Notes under the pieces: model-generated
What the model was told of the DNA's origin: nothing
Databases searched by the model: none
Seen by the model: the letters and a program-made list of their open reading frames with translations, nothing else
NCBI GenBank assembly: GCA_038326165.1
Contig: JBBQJT010000003.1
Location: 46,190-110,189 of the forward strand
From: JAEUUM01 sp038326165
GTDB lineage: Bacteria > Bacteroidota > Bacteroidia > Chitinophagales > Saprospiraceae
Direction: 5' to 3'
DNA: 64,000 nt
Part shown: positions 54,366 to 62,622 of the stretch, piece after piece
How the letters are laid out: every line of letters starts with the position of its first letter
How positions within the stretch are numbered: position 1 is the stretch's first letter
Program-made: the position numbers and the translations under genes

Positions 54366-54875
54366 TAGATCGACATAAAATAAAAATCGTTGCCTGTAGT
54401 TCTGAACAATATTACTAATTCATTAGTTCCAAAATGAGGCTAAGTCTAAGCTTTGCCGAATTTCTAATTTGACTTTTTCATTTTTACTCAATCAAAAAAC
54501 CATCACAGTTATCGCAATCAAACTTTCTAATCTGTTATTATTCTCTCTGACTTCCAAATATCCAATGTTCAGTTTGCAAGAACAAGCTCCTACAATTTTT
54601 TAGGCTTAGCTTTCCTACATATCTATTTGCAATCAACAACAGGCGCCAAACATTCGCATCTGAATCTAAGCAAACAATGCGCCTATGATATTCAGTTGCA
54701 ACACTTACTGATATTAAACCCAAAATTCGTTAATGCAGAGTTTGGCCTTTGATTTGCTTCTAAAGCGAAATGTGGTTAAATCGAAAAAAATACCGCCGTT
54801 TGGTTTTTGCAATTTCATACTTTCATAAAAATAAAATATCTTGTACCCTCAAACAACAATAACATTGGAAATAGT
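54366..54875. other. Divergent intergenic region
   Basis: About 510 bases without a credible ORF between the glycosidase (minus) and the DUF6029-like gene (plus). The only element noticed is the near-palindrome AAAATTCGTTAATGCAGAG within 54717-54745, related to the end of the dispersed repeat. Promoters of both genes must lie here but I could not place them with confidence. Confidence 0.5.
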
Positions 54876-56552
54876 ATGATCATTCGTTCATTTGTATCGT
54901 CCAAATACAGTCTATTTTTGATATTGGGCTTGTTCATCAGTCTGCCGGCTTTCGGTCAAGAAGTAGAGGAAAAGGGTAGATTCTCAGGTAGTTTTCAAGC
55001 CACTGCCAACTGGTTCATCAAGGATTCAGCCATTGGTGCAGCCAATACTCCCCAATATGAAGATAAAAAATATGGCGGTGAAGCATGGTTGAATGTGAAC
55101 TATACGAAAGGAACACTCGATATGGGTGTGCGATTCGATATGTTTAACAACTCCAACTTACTGAATCCTACAGGCGCTTTTACGGCCCAAGGTATCGGTG
55201 CGTGGTGGGTCCATAAAAAATTAGGAAAAATTAATTTGAGCGGTGGTTACATCTATGACCAAATAGGTAGTGGCATTATTTACAGAGCATTTGAAGATCG
55301 ACCACTGGCCATAGACAATGCTTTGTACGGTGTGCGAGTTGGTTATGATATCAACCCCGATTGGAACATAAAAGTATTTGCTGGTAAAGTAAAAAACCAA
55401 CTCAATCTATTTAATCCTATTATGAAAGGGGGGCAACTGAACGGCTTTATCAAAGGCAAGGAAGGATCTGATTTCTCAATGGCCCCAGGCATTGGCTTTG
55501 TTAATCAAACACTAGATGATGAAACTATCCAAAACATTGTTGCCTCTGTGGCTACCTACCTTCCATCCGAAGGGATTCAACTTTACAACAACAATTATGC
55601 TTACTCTGTCTTCAATACGCTGACTTGGAAAGGTGTTACGCTCTATACAGAAGGTGCATACAAATGGCATGATGTGTACCGTGATCCATTTGCAAAGTTG
55701 AATCTGTGGAGCGGTGAAAAAACCATTGGCCGATTTGTGGACAAAGCAGGAACTTGCTTTCTAGGAAGTTTGTCGTGGTCATGGTCTAAATTTGGGATTT
55801 CACTGGAAACCAAACGAACTGAAAATTTCAGATATCGTTCTGATCCTTTTGCTACTGGAAACCTAGCCTTCCTGAATTTTATCCCTCCGATGGCACGTCA
55901 AAACACCTATCGTTTGACAGCTTTCTACAGTCCTGTTACTCAAGAATTGTCAGAACAAGCTTTTCAAGGCGAAATTACATACGCACTCAAAAAGAATATC
56001 GGCTTATTAATCAATGGAAGTTATATCGATGACCTCAAAGGTGATCCCTTATATCGTGAAATATTCACCGAAGTAACCATCAAAAAAGCCAAAAAATATA
56101 ATATCGTCACCGGTATCCAATATCAGCGATACAATATTGACATCTACCTTACTAAACCTGGTGAACCTGACGTAAATACTATCACACCCTACTTTGACGT
56201 TCTTTGGAAGATAGATAAGAAAAAATCTTTGCGCGTGGAAGGTCAATTTATGTTTACTGAACAAGACAGAGGTAATTGGGCTTTTGCACTTGTTGAATAT
56301 GGCATTGCGCCAAAATGGTTTTTTACTGTCAGTGATATGCTGAACCTTGCATCAGATAATGTTCTCTTAAAAAGACCTGACTTAAAATCATTGGGACACT
56401 TCCTATCAGGTGGAATAACTTATACCGAGAAATCAAACCGTTTTGCCTTAAATTTCGTTAAACAAGTTGATGGAATTGTATGCTCTGGTGGGGTATGCCG
56501 CTATGAACCTGCTTTTAGCGGTGTCAGGTTCAATATTTTATCCAATTTTTAA
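54876..56552 (+). CDS. Outer-membrane beta-barrel protein, DUF6029-like
   Basis: 558 residues from ATG 54876 (MIIRSFVSS...), chosen because a signal peptide starts there (FLILGLFISLPAFGQ); a start at 54807 would add 23 residues before it. The mature part is a long barrel of alternating strands with many aromatics (ANWFIKDS, LSGGYIYDQIGSGIIYRAFED) and ends VRFNILSNF. It matches porin-like Bacteroidota proteins annotated DUF6029 as far as I can recall. Followed after 30 nt by an Omp28-like lipoprotein gene, with which it forms an operon. Substrate unknown. Confidence 0.8.
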   Translation: MIIRSFVSSKYSLFLILGLFISLPAFGQEVEEKGRFSGSFQATANWFIKDSAIGAANTPQYEDKKYGGEAWLNVNYTKGTLDMGVRFDMFNNSNLLNPTGAFTAQGIGAWWVHKKLGKINLSGGYIYDQIGSGIIYRAFEDRPLAIDNALYGVRVGYDINPDWNIKVFAGKVKNQLNLFNPIMKGGQLNGFIKGKEGSDFSMAPGIGFVNQTLDDETIQNIVASVATYLPSEGIQLYNNNYAYSVFNTLTWKGVTLYTEGAYKWHDVYRDPFAKLNLWSGEKTIGRFVDKAGTCFLGSLSWSWSKFGISLETKRTENFRYRSDPFATGNLAFLNFIPPMARQNTYRLTAFYSPVTQELSEQAFQGEITYALKKNIGLLINGSYIDDLKGDPLYREIFTEVTIKKAKKYNIVTGIQYQRYNIDIYLTKPGEPDVNTITPYFDVLWKIDKKKSLRVEGQFMFTEQDRGNWAFALVEYGIAPKWFFTVSDMLNLASDNVLLKRPDLKSLGHFLSGGITYTEKSNRFALNFVKQVDGIVCSGGVCRYEPAFSGVRFNILSNF

Positions 56553-56582
56553 TTAAGGCACTCATTTAAAAAATTTCAAGAC

Positions 56583-57392
56583 ATGAAATATTTACTGATT
56601 CTTCTGCTCCCATTATTTATATCAAGTTGTGAGGATGAACCGATTCCAATCAGCTACGGCCCACCCAACGTAACTGGTGATAGAAAAGTGATAGCTGAGG
56701 AATTTACAGGAGTGATATGTGTCAATTGTCCATTGGGTTCAGACGAACTTAAGTCTTTGAGTGCATTTTATCCGGGAAAAGTGATAACCATAGGTGTCCA
56801 TTCAGGTTTTTTTGCGACTCCTTATAAAGACAGTAAATATGATTTCAGAACTCCAGACGGAGATTACATTTTCAATTTATTAGGTCCAGCAAATTTTTAT
56901 CCAAGTGCTACATTTAACCGTAGGAATTTCAATGGATCTGATCTTATTTACAAGCAGGAAAGTTGGGCGGGTTTGGTGCAAGAAATCGTGAACGGAACGG
57001 CAGAAGCAGGTTTGGATCTACAAATCAGCTACAATCCTGATACCCGCCAACTCAATGCACAAGTGAGCGGTGTAGCAAAAAAGGCAATAGAATCTCCTCT
57101 ATATATCCATTTATTGGTGACCGAATCTAAAATTATCGATTGGCAAAAATATCCAAACGCTGAAGGACACATAACAGATTATGAACACAACCACGTGCTG
57201 CGCAAATTAATCACCCCATTTGCTGGAGACAAAATAAAAGACAGCTTCACATCAGGTGAAACTTTTGAAAAAAACTACTCTTATCAGTTGCCCAATCAAT
57301 GGGTTGCTGGCAATTGTAGCATCGTGGCTTATGTAAGTTATGCCAACAAAGGTGAAATTCTACAGGCCGACGAAGAAAATCTTGCTGACTAG
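56583..57392 (+). CDS. Omp28-related lipoprotein (thioredoxin-like fold)
   Basis: 269 residues. Lipoprotein signal with lipobox ISSC (Cys ~17). The mature part begins with VIAEEFTGVICVNCPLG, a strand, then a C-x-x-C pair (CVNC), followed by an LKSLSAFYPGKVITIGVHSG segment that fits the Omp28/thioredoxin-like family. A C-terminal beta domain (LDLQISYNPDTRQLNAQVSG...) follows, with HITDYEHNHVLRK. Typically outer-membrane or periplasmic; the CxxC might be redox-active but no activity is known. The second gene of the unit with the DUF6029-like barrel, which suggests a joint role at the outer membrane. Confidence 0.85.
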   Translation: MKYLLILLLPLFISSCEDEPIPISYGPPNVTGDRKVIAEEFTGVICVNCPLGSDELKSLSAFYPGKVITIGVHSGFFATPYKDSKYDFRTPDGDYIFNLLGPANFYPSATFNRRNFNGSDLIYKQESWAGLVQEIVNGTAEAGLDLQISYNPDTRQLNAQVSGVAKKAIESPLYIHLLVTESKIIDWQKYPNAEGHITDYEHNHVLRKLITPFAGDKIKDSFTSGETFEKNYSYQLPNQWVAGNCSIVAYVSYANKGEILQADEENLAD

Positions 57393-57458
57393 TTCGTAGA
57401 TAAGCCATTTTGAAAAGTGTTAATTCGCGGAATAGATGCTCATTTCACGAAAGAGTTT

Positions 57459-57466
57459 TACTTTTG
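57459..57466 (+). promoter_or_regulatory. -7 box for pheT operon
   Basis: TACTTTTG matches TAnnTTTG, 38 nt upstream of the pheT ATG. No good -33 TTTG was found at the right distance, so this is tentative. Confidence 0.45.
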
Positions 57467-57504
57467 CAACTGATTAATTTAATGAGCATAGCTGTACCCG
57501 TAAG

Positions 57505-59946
57505 ATGAAAATATCCAAGAACTGGCTTTTTGACTATATAAAAACTGGCTTATCAACCGAAGAATTGTGTGAAATTCTTACCGATATTGGCCTAGAAGTG
57601 GAAGGTACAGAATGCGTTTATTCCAGAGGCAACGGCCTTGACAAAATCGTGGTCGGTCACGTCTTGACTTGTGAAAAACACCCCGAGGCTGATAGATTGA
57701 GCTTGACTAGTGTTGATGTCAATGCTGGTGAACCATTACAAATTGTTTGCGGTGCCCCAAATGTGGCAGCTGGGCAAAAAGTCCTCATAGCACTTGAAGG
57801 TGCACAAGTTATTGGAAAAGATGGATCAACATTTTTGATCAAAAAGGGAAAAATTAGAGGAGCAAGTTCTGAGGGAATGATATGCGCTGAAGACGAAATT
57901 GGTCTGGGCAGTAGTCACGATGGTATATTGGTTTTAGCAAATGATGCTCCAGTAGGTGCACTAGCCCAATCTTACCTGAACATAACAGAAGATACGCTTA
58001 TTGAAATAGGACTTACTCCCAACAGATCCGATGCAACCAACCACCGAGGTGTAGCAAGAGACCTGTACGCGGCTTTGAAATTTCGTGGCCTGGGGGATAC
58101 TTCCATTAATTTCAAGCTTGCTGAACCATTGGATGCTAAAGAGTTGAAGTCAGATTTTCAAGTCAATGTTGAAAATACAGATGCTTGCAAAAGATATTCT
58201 GGAGTAATACTCAACAACATTCACGTTACAGAATCACCAAGTTGGCTAAAAGAAAAACTCAATACTATAGGAATCAGATCCATCAATAATGTTGTGGACA
58301 TCACCAACTACATACTCCACGACATGGGGCAACCATTACATGCTTTTGATCTGGATAAAATTAGTGGCAATGGCATCATAGTTAGGACACTTTCCGATCA
58401 ACCTGATTTCATTACCCTAGATGGTGTGGTAAGAAAACTGCACCACGATGATTTGATGATCTGTGACGGCAAAGGAAATCCTTTGTGTATAGCCGGGGTA
58501 TTTGGAGGCGAAGGAAGCGGAGTGTCCGAGACCACAACAAATATATTCCTTGAGTCGGCTTACTTCAGTGCTTCAAGCATTCGTAAAACGGGTGCAAGAC
58601 ACAAATTGCATACAGATGCAGGTCGTATTTTCGAAAAAGGTGCGGACATCAATGCCACCTTGCCAGCCCTACATCAAGCTATTTCATTGCTGATTCAAGA
58701 AGCAGGAGCCAAATTGGGGTCAGCAATATTTGATATTTACCCGGTGGCACAAATTCCATCAGTAATATCACTCGAATTTGAGCATTTAAACCAAGTGGCT
58801 GGCTCAAAAATACACAGCAACGATGTCAAAAGAATCGTTGAGGCAATGGATATGCTTATAGATGATATGGATGACAAACAAATCATCGTTCAAATACCAA
58901 GTAACAAAACAGATGTAGTTCGTCCCATTGACTTGATTGAAGAAATATTGCGAATTTATGGAATCAATAGACTTCCCGAAGCAGAAAAACTTAGCTATGC
59001 TTATGTAAATGATGTTTTGGGTAAACAATTTGCCCTAAAAGAAACATTATCCAACCAATTGGTCGCACAGGGATTTTATGAAGCCATGTCAGTATCTATC
59101 ACCGAATCCAAACATTTTGAAAAAACAATTCCTGTACCTAAGGAAAATTTGATACTCATAAATAATACAGGCAATATGCAGATGGATGTTATGCGTCCAA
59201 ATCTGTTGGTTTCGGCATTGGAAAATGTTTTAACAAATTTTAACAGAAGACAAATAGATTTGAAGCTTTTTGAATGGGGAAAATCATACCTCCGTCAAGA
59301 AGAAAAGATCGTAGAAACGGAATACCTATCATTGGCATTATCAGGACAAAGGTATGCTGACAATTGGATTGCTGGTAAAGGAATCAAGTCAGGATTTTAT
59401 GACATGAAATCCTATATTGATCGTCTTTTAGATCGTTGTGGGCTCAACAGTCGACAAGAATCTGAACTTGATGATGCATTTTTGGCCGATGCAATAGAAT
59501 GGCGGAGAGGACAAGTCCAGATTGCCAAAGCTGGAAAAATAAAATCTAAAATCTTAGCTGCTTTTGACATAAAAATGGACGTTTGGTACGGAGAAATCAA
59601 CTGGGTAAACCTATTTCATGCCATTAACAACAATAAAGTTCATACTACAGAACTAAATAAATTTCAATCTTTGACAAGAGATTTGGCATTAATTGTAGAT
59701 GAATCCGTAAAATATACCGATATTGCGAAAATTGTACAAAAGACTCTAAAACCCTTTGTGCAAGATATTCGTTTATTTGATGTCTTTACTGATGTAAGTC
59801 GTTTGGGAGAAGGAAAAAAATCTTATGCCATAAGTATCATAATGGAACAAGATTCAGGCTCTTTCAAAGATGATGAAATAGATCAATTGATGACAAAATT
59901 AGTTAACGAATGTGAAAAACAATTAGGTGCGCAAGTTCGAAAATGA
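57505..59946 (+). CDS. pheT: Phenylalanyl-tRNA synthetase beta subunit
   Basis: 813 residues. Forms the alpha2-beta2 enzyme that charges tRNA-Phe (alpha subunit not in the window). Domains: start MKISKNWLFDYI; tRNA-binding EMAP-like domain (~40-150, CGAPNVAAGQKV, GKIRGASSEGMICAEDEIGL); B3/B4 editing region (NRSDATNHRGVARDL, ~170-390, with NVVDITNYILHDMGQPLHAFD); B5 (~400-480, LIEEILRIYGINRLP); the inactive synthetase-like core; and the C-terminal anticodon-binding domain (SLTRDLALIVDES). Length normal. Heads the cluster with a coiled-coil protein, zapA and rny. Confidence 0.97.
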   Translation: MKISKNWLFDYIKTGLSTEELCEILTDIGLEVEGTECVYSRGNGLDKIVVGHVLTCEKHPEADRLSLTSVDVNAGEPLQIVCGAPNVAAGQKVLIALEGAQVIGKDGSTFLIKKGKIRGASSEGMICAEDEIGLGSSHDGILVLANDAPVGALAQSYLNITEDTLIEIGLTPNRSDATNHRGVARDLYAALKFRGLGDTSINFKLAEPLDAKELKSDFQVNVENTDACKRYSGVILNNIHVTESPSWLKEKLNTIGIRSINNVVDITNYILHDMGQPLHAFDLDKISGNGIIVRTLSDQPDFITLDGVVRKLHHDDLMICDGKGNPLCIAGVFGGEGSGVSETTTNIFLESAYFSASSIRKTGARHKLHTDAGRIFEKGADINATLPALHQAISLLIQEAGAKLGSAIFDIYPVAQIPSVISLEFEHLNQVAGSKIHSNDVKRIVEAMDMLIDDMDDKQIIVQIPSNKTDVVRPIDLIEEILRIYGINRLPEAEKLSYAYVNDVLGKQFALKETLSNQLVAQGFYEAMSVSITESKHFEKTIPVPKENLILINNTGNMQMDVMRPNLLVSALENVLTNFNRRQIDLKLFEWGKSYLRQEEKIVETEYLSLALSGQRYADNWIAGKGIKSGFYDMKSYIDRLLDRCGLNSRQESELDDAFLADAIEWRRGQVQIAKAGKIKSKILAAFDIKMDVWYGEINWVNLFHAINNNKVHTTELNKFQSLTRDLALIVDESVKYTDIAKIVQKTLKPFVQDIRLFDVFTDVSRLGEGKKSYAISIIMEQDSGSFKDDEIDQLMTKLVNECEKQLGAQVRK

Positions 59947-59964
59947 TGCAAACAATAAGCAATT

Positions 59965-60255
59965 ATGGACCCATTAGTAGCAAAATGGCAACAGACTGAA
60001 CAGAAAGTTCTAAAATTAGTAGAGCAGTTTCATCATTTGAAAACAGAAAACATATCACTAAAACAAAAAATCCAAAATCACAATACAACAAAAACCACCA
60101 ACATCATTTCAGAAAATAATCAAGAATCATCAATAAATCGCAGTACTGAATCAGCTGAAAGTCTAAAACCTTTTAAGTTGAAACAAGTCAAAAAGGACAT
60201 TGAACAAGCCATCAAATGTATTGATGACTGCCTAGATTGGATGAGTAAATACTGA
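59965..60255 (+). CDS. Small coiled-coil protein between pheT and zapA
   Basis: 96 residues, 18 nt after pheT and 16 nt before zapA, so it is almost certainly co-transcribed. The N-terminal ~38 residues form a coiled coil (QKVLKLVEQFHHLKTENISLKQK), then a polar N/S/T-rich linker (~40-68), and a short helical C-terminus (KKDIEQAIKCIDDCLDWM). The family is not recognised. Its place next to zapA, itself a coiled-coil division protein, suggests a ZapB-like partner in division-ring organisation; this is inference only. Confidence 0.8.
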   Translation: MDPLVAKWQQTEQKVLKLVEQFHHLKTENISLKQKIQNHNTTKTTNIISENNQESSINRSTESAESLKPFKLKQVKKDIEQAIKCIDDCLDWMSKY

Positions 60256-60271
60256 ATTGGGCTTAGTTAAT

Positions 60272-60571
60272 ATGAAAGCAATAATTAAAAAAGTCAATAT
60301 AGCCGGCAGATCCTATCCAGTTGAAACCTTTGAGGATGAAAATCCAATATTGGTTCAAACATTGACAAGATTGGAGAAAGATCTAAGGGATTTTCAGAGC
60401 CATTTTCCCAATAATACAGCCCAAGATAACCTTGCCATGACTGTATTAACTTATGGACTGGAACTGAGTAAAAACTCATCATCGTTAGCTCAATTTGATT
60501 TATTGCCATCATTGGAAGTGCTCAATTCCAAATTGGACGAAATATTTGATTCAAGTAACTCGCTCGTTTGA
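60272..60571 (+). CDS. zapA: Cell division protein ZapA
   Basis: 99 residues from ATG 60272; a TTG at 60257 would add 5 residues. The ZapA pattern is VNIAGRSYPVE at the start, followed by a helix with TLTRLEKDLRDFQ and a central NTAQDNLAMTVLTYGLEL segment, ending in a coiled coil. ZapA binds FtsZ filaments and bundles them in the division ring. Short length fits. Co-transcribed with pheT and the coiled-coil gene; rny follows after 83 nt with a palindrome between. Confidence 0.85.
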   Translation: MKAIIKKVNIAGRSYPVETFEDENPILVQTLTRLEKDLRDFQSHFPNNTAQDNLAMTVLTYGLELSKNSSSLAQFDLLPSLEVLNSKLDEIFDSSNSLV

Positions 60572-60588
60572 ACTCACAAACAGCGTGT

Positions 60589-60604
60589 TTTATTTCATGA
60601 AATA
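60589..60604. promoter_or_regulatory. Palindromic operator candidate upstream of rny
   Basis: TTATTTCATGAAATAA, identical to the 16-bp palindrome at 22539-22554 upstream of moaA; here in the 83-nt gap between zapA and rny. Possible dimeric-regulator site. Confidence 0.45.
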
Positions 60605-60654
60605 ATGAAGGTGGATGAACACAAAAATAATTCATTCATCATAAATCATTAAAA

Positions 60655-62307
60655 ATGTTAATAAGTATAATAGTTGGAATCGTATGCCTTGGCATAGGCT
60701 ATGCGATCAATAATATGCTGGCAAAAACAGCATACGGCAAAAAGGTAGAAGGCCTCAACAGGCAAGCAGATTTAGTCATTCAGGAAGCACGACTCACTGC
60801 CAAAAGGCTCACTGACGAAGCTGAACTCAATTCAGCAAAAGTGACTTCAAAAGCAGAAGCTACCAATGAAAAAATAAAGCAAGACAAAATCAAGGAGGCA
60901 CGTGAACGCTATTCTGCTATGAAGCTAGAATTCGATGAAAACACCGCCAATCAAAGAATTGAATTGAAAGAACTTGAGTTGCAAGTGAATTCCATCAAAA
61001 AGGAAATTAGCTCCAAACAAGAAGATCTTGTTAAACAAAAAGACGAACTTGATCAAAGAGAAGGCGAAATAACCGCAATTCGTGAAAATCTTGACCGCCA
61101 ATTGACCATTGTTCAAAAGAAAAAAGATGACTTAGACGCAGCCAACGAGCAACGCATCAAGGCATTGGAACAGATTGCGAAATTATCTGAGGCACAGGCA
61201 AAGGAACAAATATTGGAGGCCGTAAAAGCCAAAACTGAAAACGACGCACTTTCCATTATCAAAGAAGGTATTCAAAATGCCAAATTGGAAGCAAACAAAG
61301 AAGCGAAGAAAATTGTGATCCAAACCATCCAAAGGATGGCCTCAGAATTCACAATCGAAAATACAGTATCAGTATTCAATCTTGATTCAGATGAACTTAA
61401 AGGTCAGATCATTGGACGAGAAGGTAGAAATATTAGAGCGCTAGAAGCTGCAACTGGAGCTGAGATAGTGGTAGATGATACTCCAGAAGCAATCGTAATC
61501 AGCAGTTTTGATCCTATACGTCGTGAAATATGTCGTCTTGCCCTTAAAAAGTTGGTAGCAGACGGAAGGATTCACCCAGCTCGTATCGAAGAGGTAGTGG
61601 CAAAAACCCGCAAGCAACTTGAAGAGCAAATCATCGAAATCGGTGAACGTACTGTAATTGATTTGGATGTACATGGATTGGATCCATACCTTGTAAAGAT
61701 GGTAGGTAGAATGAGATACAGATCATCCTATGGCCAAAACCTCTTAAAGCACTCTATAGAAACAGCGCACCTATGCGGAGTAATGGCAGCAGAACTTGGA
61801 TTATCTGCCAAACAAGCTAAAATGGCAAAGCGAGCAGGCTTACTGCATGATATAGGCAAAGTTTCAGAAGAAGAAACAGAATTGAGCCACGCAATATTAG
61901 GTATGCAGCTGTGTGAAAAATACAAAGAGCATCCCGCTATCATCAACGCAGTTGGAGCTCACCACGATGAGGTAGAGATGAACAACATCATTTCCCCTAT
62001 CGTTCAGGCATGTGACTCTATATCTGGAGCAAGACCAGGCGCAAGACGTGAAATACTAGAAAGTTATTTGAAAAGAATTGGTGAACTGGAAGAATTGGCC
62101 ATGTCGTATAGTGGTGTATCCAAGGCATTCGCTATGCAAGCAGGACGCGAACTTCGTGTAATTGTGGAGGCTGAAAAAGTAACTGATGATCAGTCAGATG
62201 AACTAAGCTTTGTTATTTCCCAACGTATACAAGAAGAGATGCAATACCCTGGCCAAATCAAGGTAACAGTAATCCGTGAAAAACGAGCCGTGTCCTATGC
62301 AAAGTAA
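60655..62307 (+). CDS. rny: Ribonuclease Y
   Basis: 550 residues. Membrane-anchored endoribonuclease that starts mRNA decay. An N-terminal transmembrane segment (LISIIVGIVCLGIGYAI) is followed by a long charged coiled coil (~30-230), a KH domain (~235-300, GQIIGREGRNIRALEAATG) and an HD phosphohydrolase domain (~355-460) with HSIETAHL, LLHDIGK and GAHHDEVE. Length is usual. Followed by a strong terminator at 62348-62386. In Bacteroidota without RNase E this enzyme probably works with PNPase (pnp at 31468). Confidence 0.97.
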   Translation: MLISIIVGIVCLGIGYAINNMLAKTAYGKKVEGLNRQADLVIQEARLTAKRLTDEAELNSAKVTSKAEATNEKIKQDKIKEARERYSAMKLEFDENTANQRIELKELELQVNSIKKEISSKQEDLVKQKDELDQREGEITAIRENLDRQLTIVQKKKDDLDAANEQRIKALEQIAKLSEAQAKEQILEAVKAKTENDALSIIKEGIQNAKLEANKEAKKIVIQTIQRMASEFTIENTVSVFNLDSDELKGQIIGREGRNIRALEAATGAEIVVDDTPEAIVISSFDPIRREICRLALKKLVADGRIHPARIEEVVAKTRKQLEEQIIEIGERTVIDLDVHGLDPYLVKMVGRMRYRSSYGQNLLKHSIETAHLCGVMAAELGLSAKQAKMAKRAGLLHDIGKVSEEETELSHAILGMQLCEKYKEHPAIINAVGAHHDEVEMNNIISPIVQACDSISGARPGARREILESYLKRIGELEELAMSYSGVSKAFAMQAGRELRVIVEAEKVTDDQSDELSFVISQRIQEEMQYPGQIKVTVIREKRAVSYAK

Positions 62308-62347
62308 GCAGGTAGGTAAATAAAGCTTTTTACAAGTACCAAAATAC

Positions 62348-62386
62348 AATAACCCTGTAGGATTGAATTCCTGCAGGGTTATTTTT
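62348..62386 (+). terminator. Intrinsic terminator of rny
   Basis: AATAACCCTGTAGGA / TCCTGCAGGGTTATT (one G.U) around a 6-nt loop, followed by a T-run; 40 nt beyond the rny stop. Confidence 0.92.
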
Positions 62387-62395
62387 GTTAAAATG

Positions 62396-62480
62396 CTTCT
62401 TTCGCTCTCCGTCTTTCGTCTTTCGTTTATCGTCTTTGGTCTCTCGTTAACCGGAAAACGGAAAACGAACTTAACCTTAG
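62396..62480. repeat. Degenerate CGTCTTT-type short tandem repeat
   Basis: Several imperfect copies of CGTCTTT/CGTTTAT/CGTCTTTGGTCTCT in a row, followed by two GGAAAACG units. Low-complexity tract in a non-coding region; may vary in copy number between strains. Confidence 0.6.
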
Positions 62481-62622
62481 CCTTAACTTCAGCCTATTTG
62501 TTTAGTCGTTTAGACATTTAGCTCTGTTTATGGTTTATGAATTCATTGGGCTGTGGTTTGCTCTTAGTTGATGGTTGATGGGTTAAGGCCAACAGCTAAT
62601 AGCCACCATACCCACCCTAAAA

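Larger units (their letters stand above)
62308..62622. other. Intergenic region after rny with low-complexity tract
   Basis: Contains the rny terminator (62348-62386) and then, at 62396-62480, a pyrimidine-rich tract of imperfect CGTCTTT-type repeats followed by A/C-rich AACCGGAAAACGGAAAACG. No ORF or RNA gene recognised. Confidence 0.6.
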
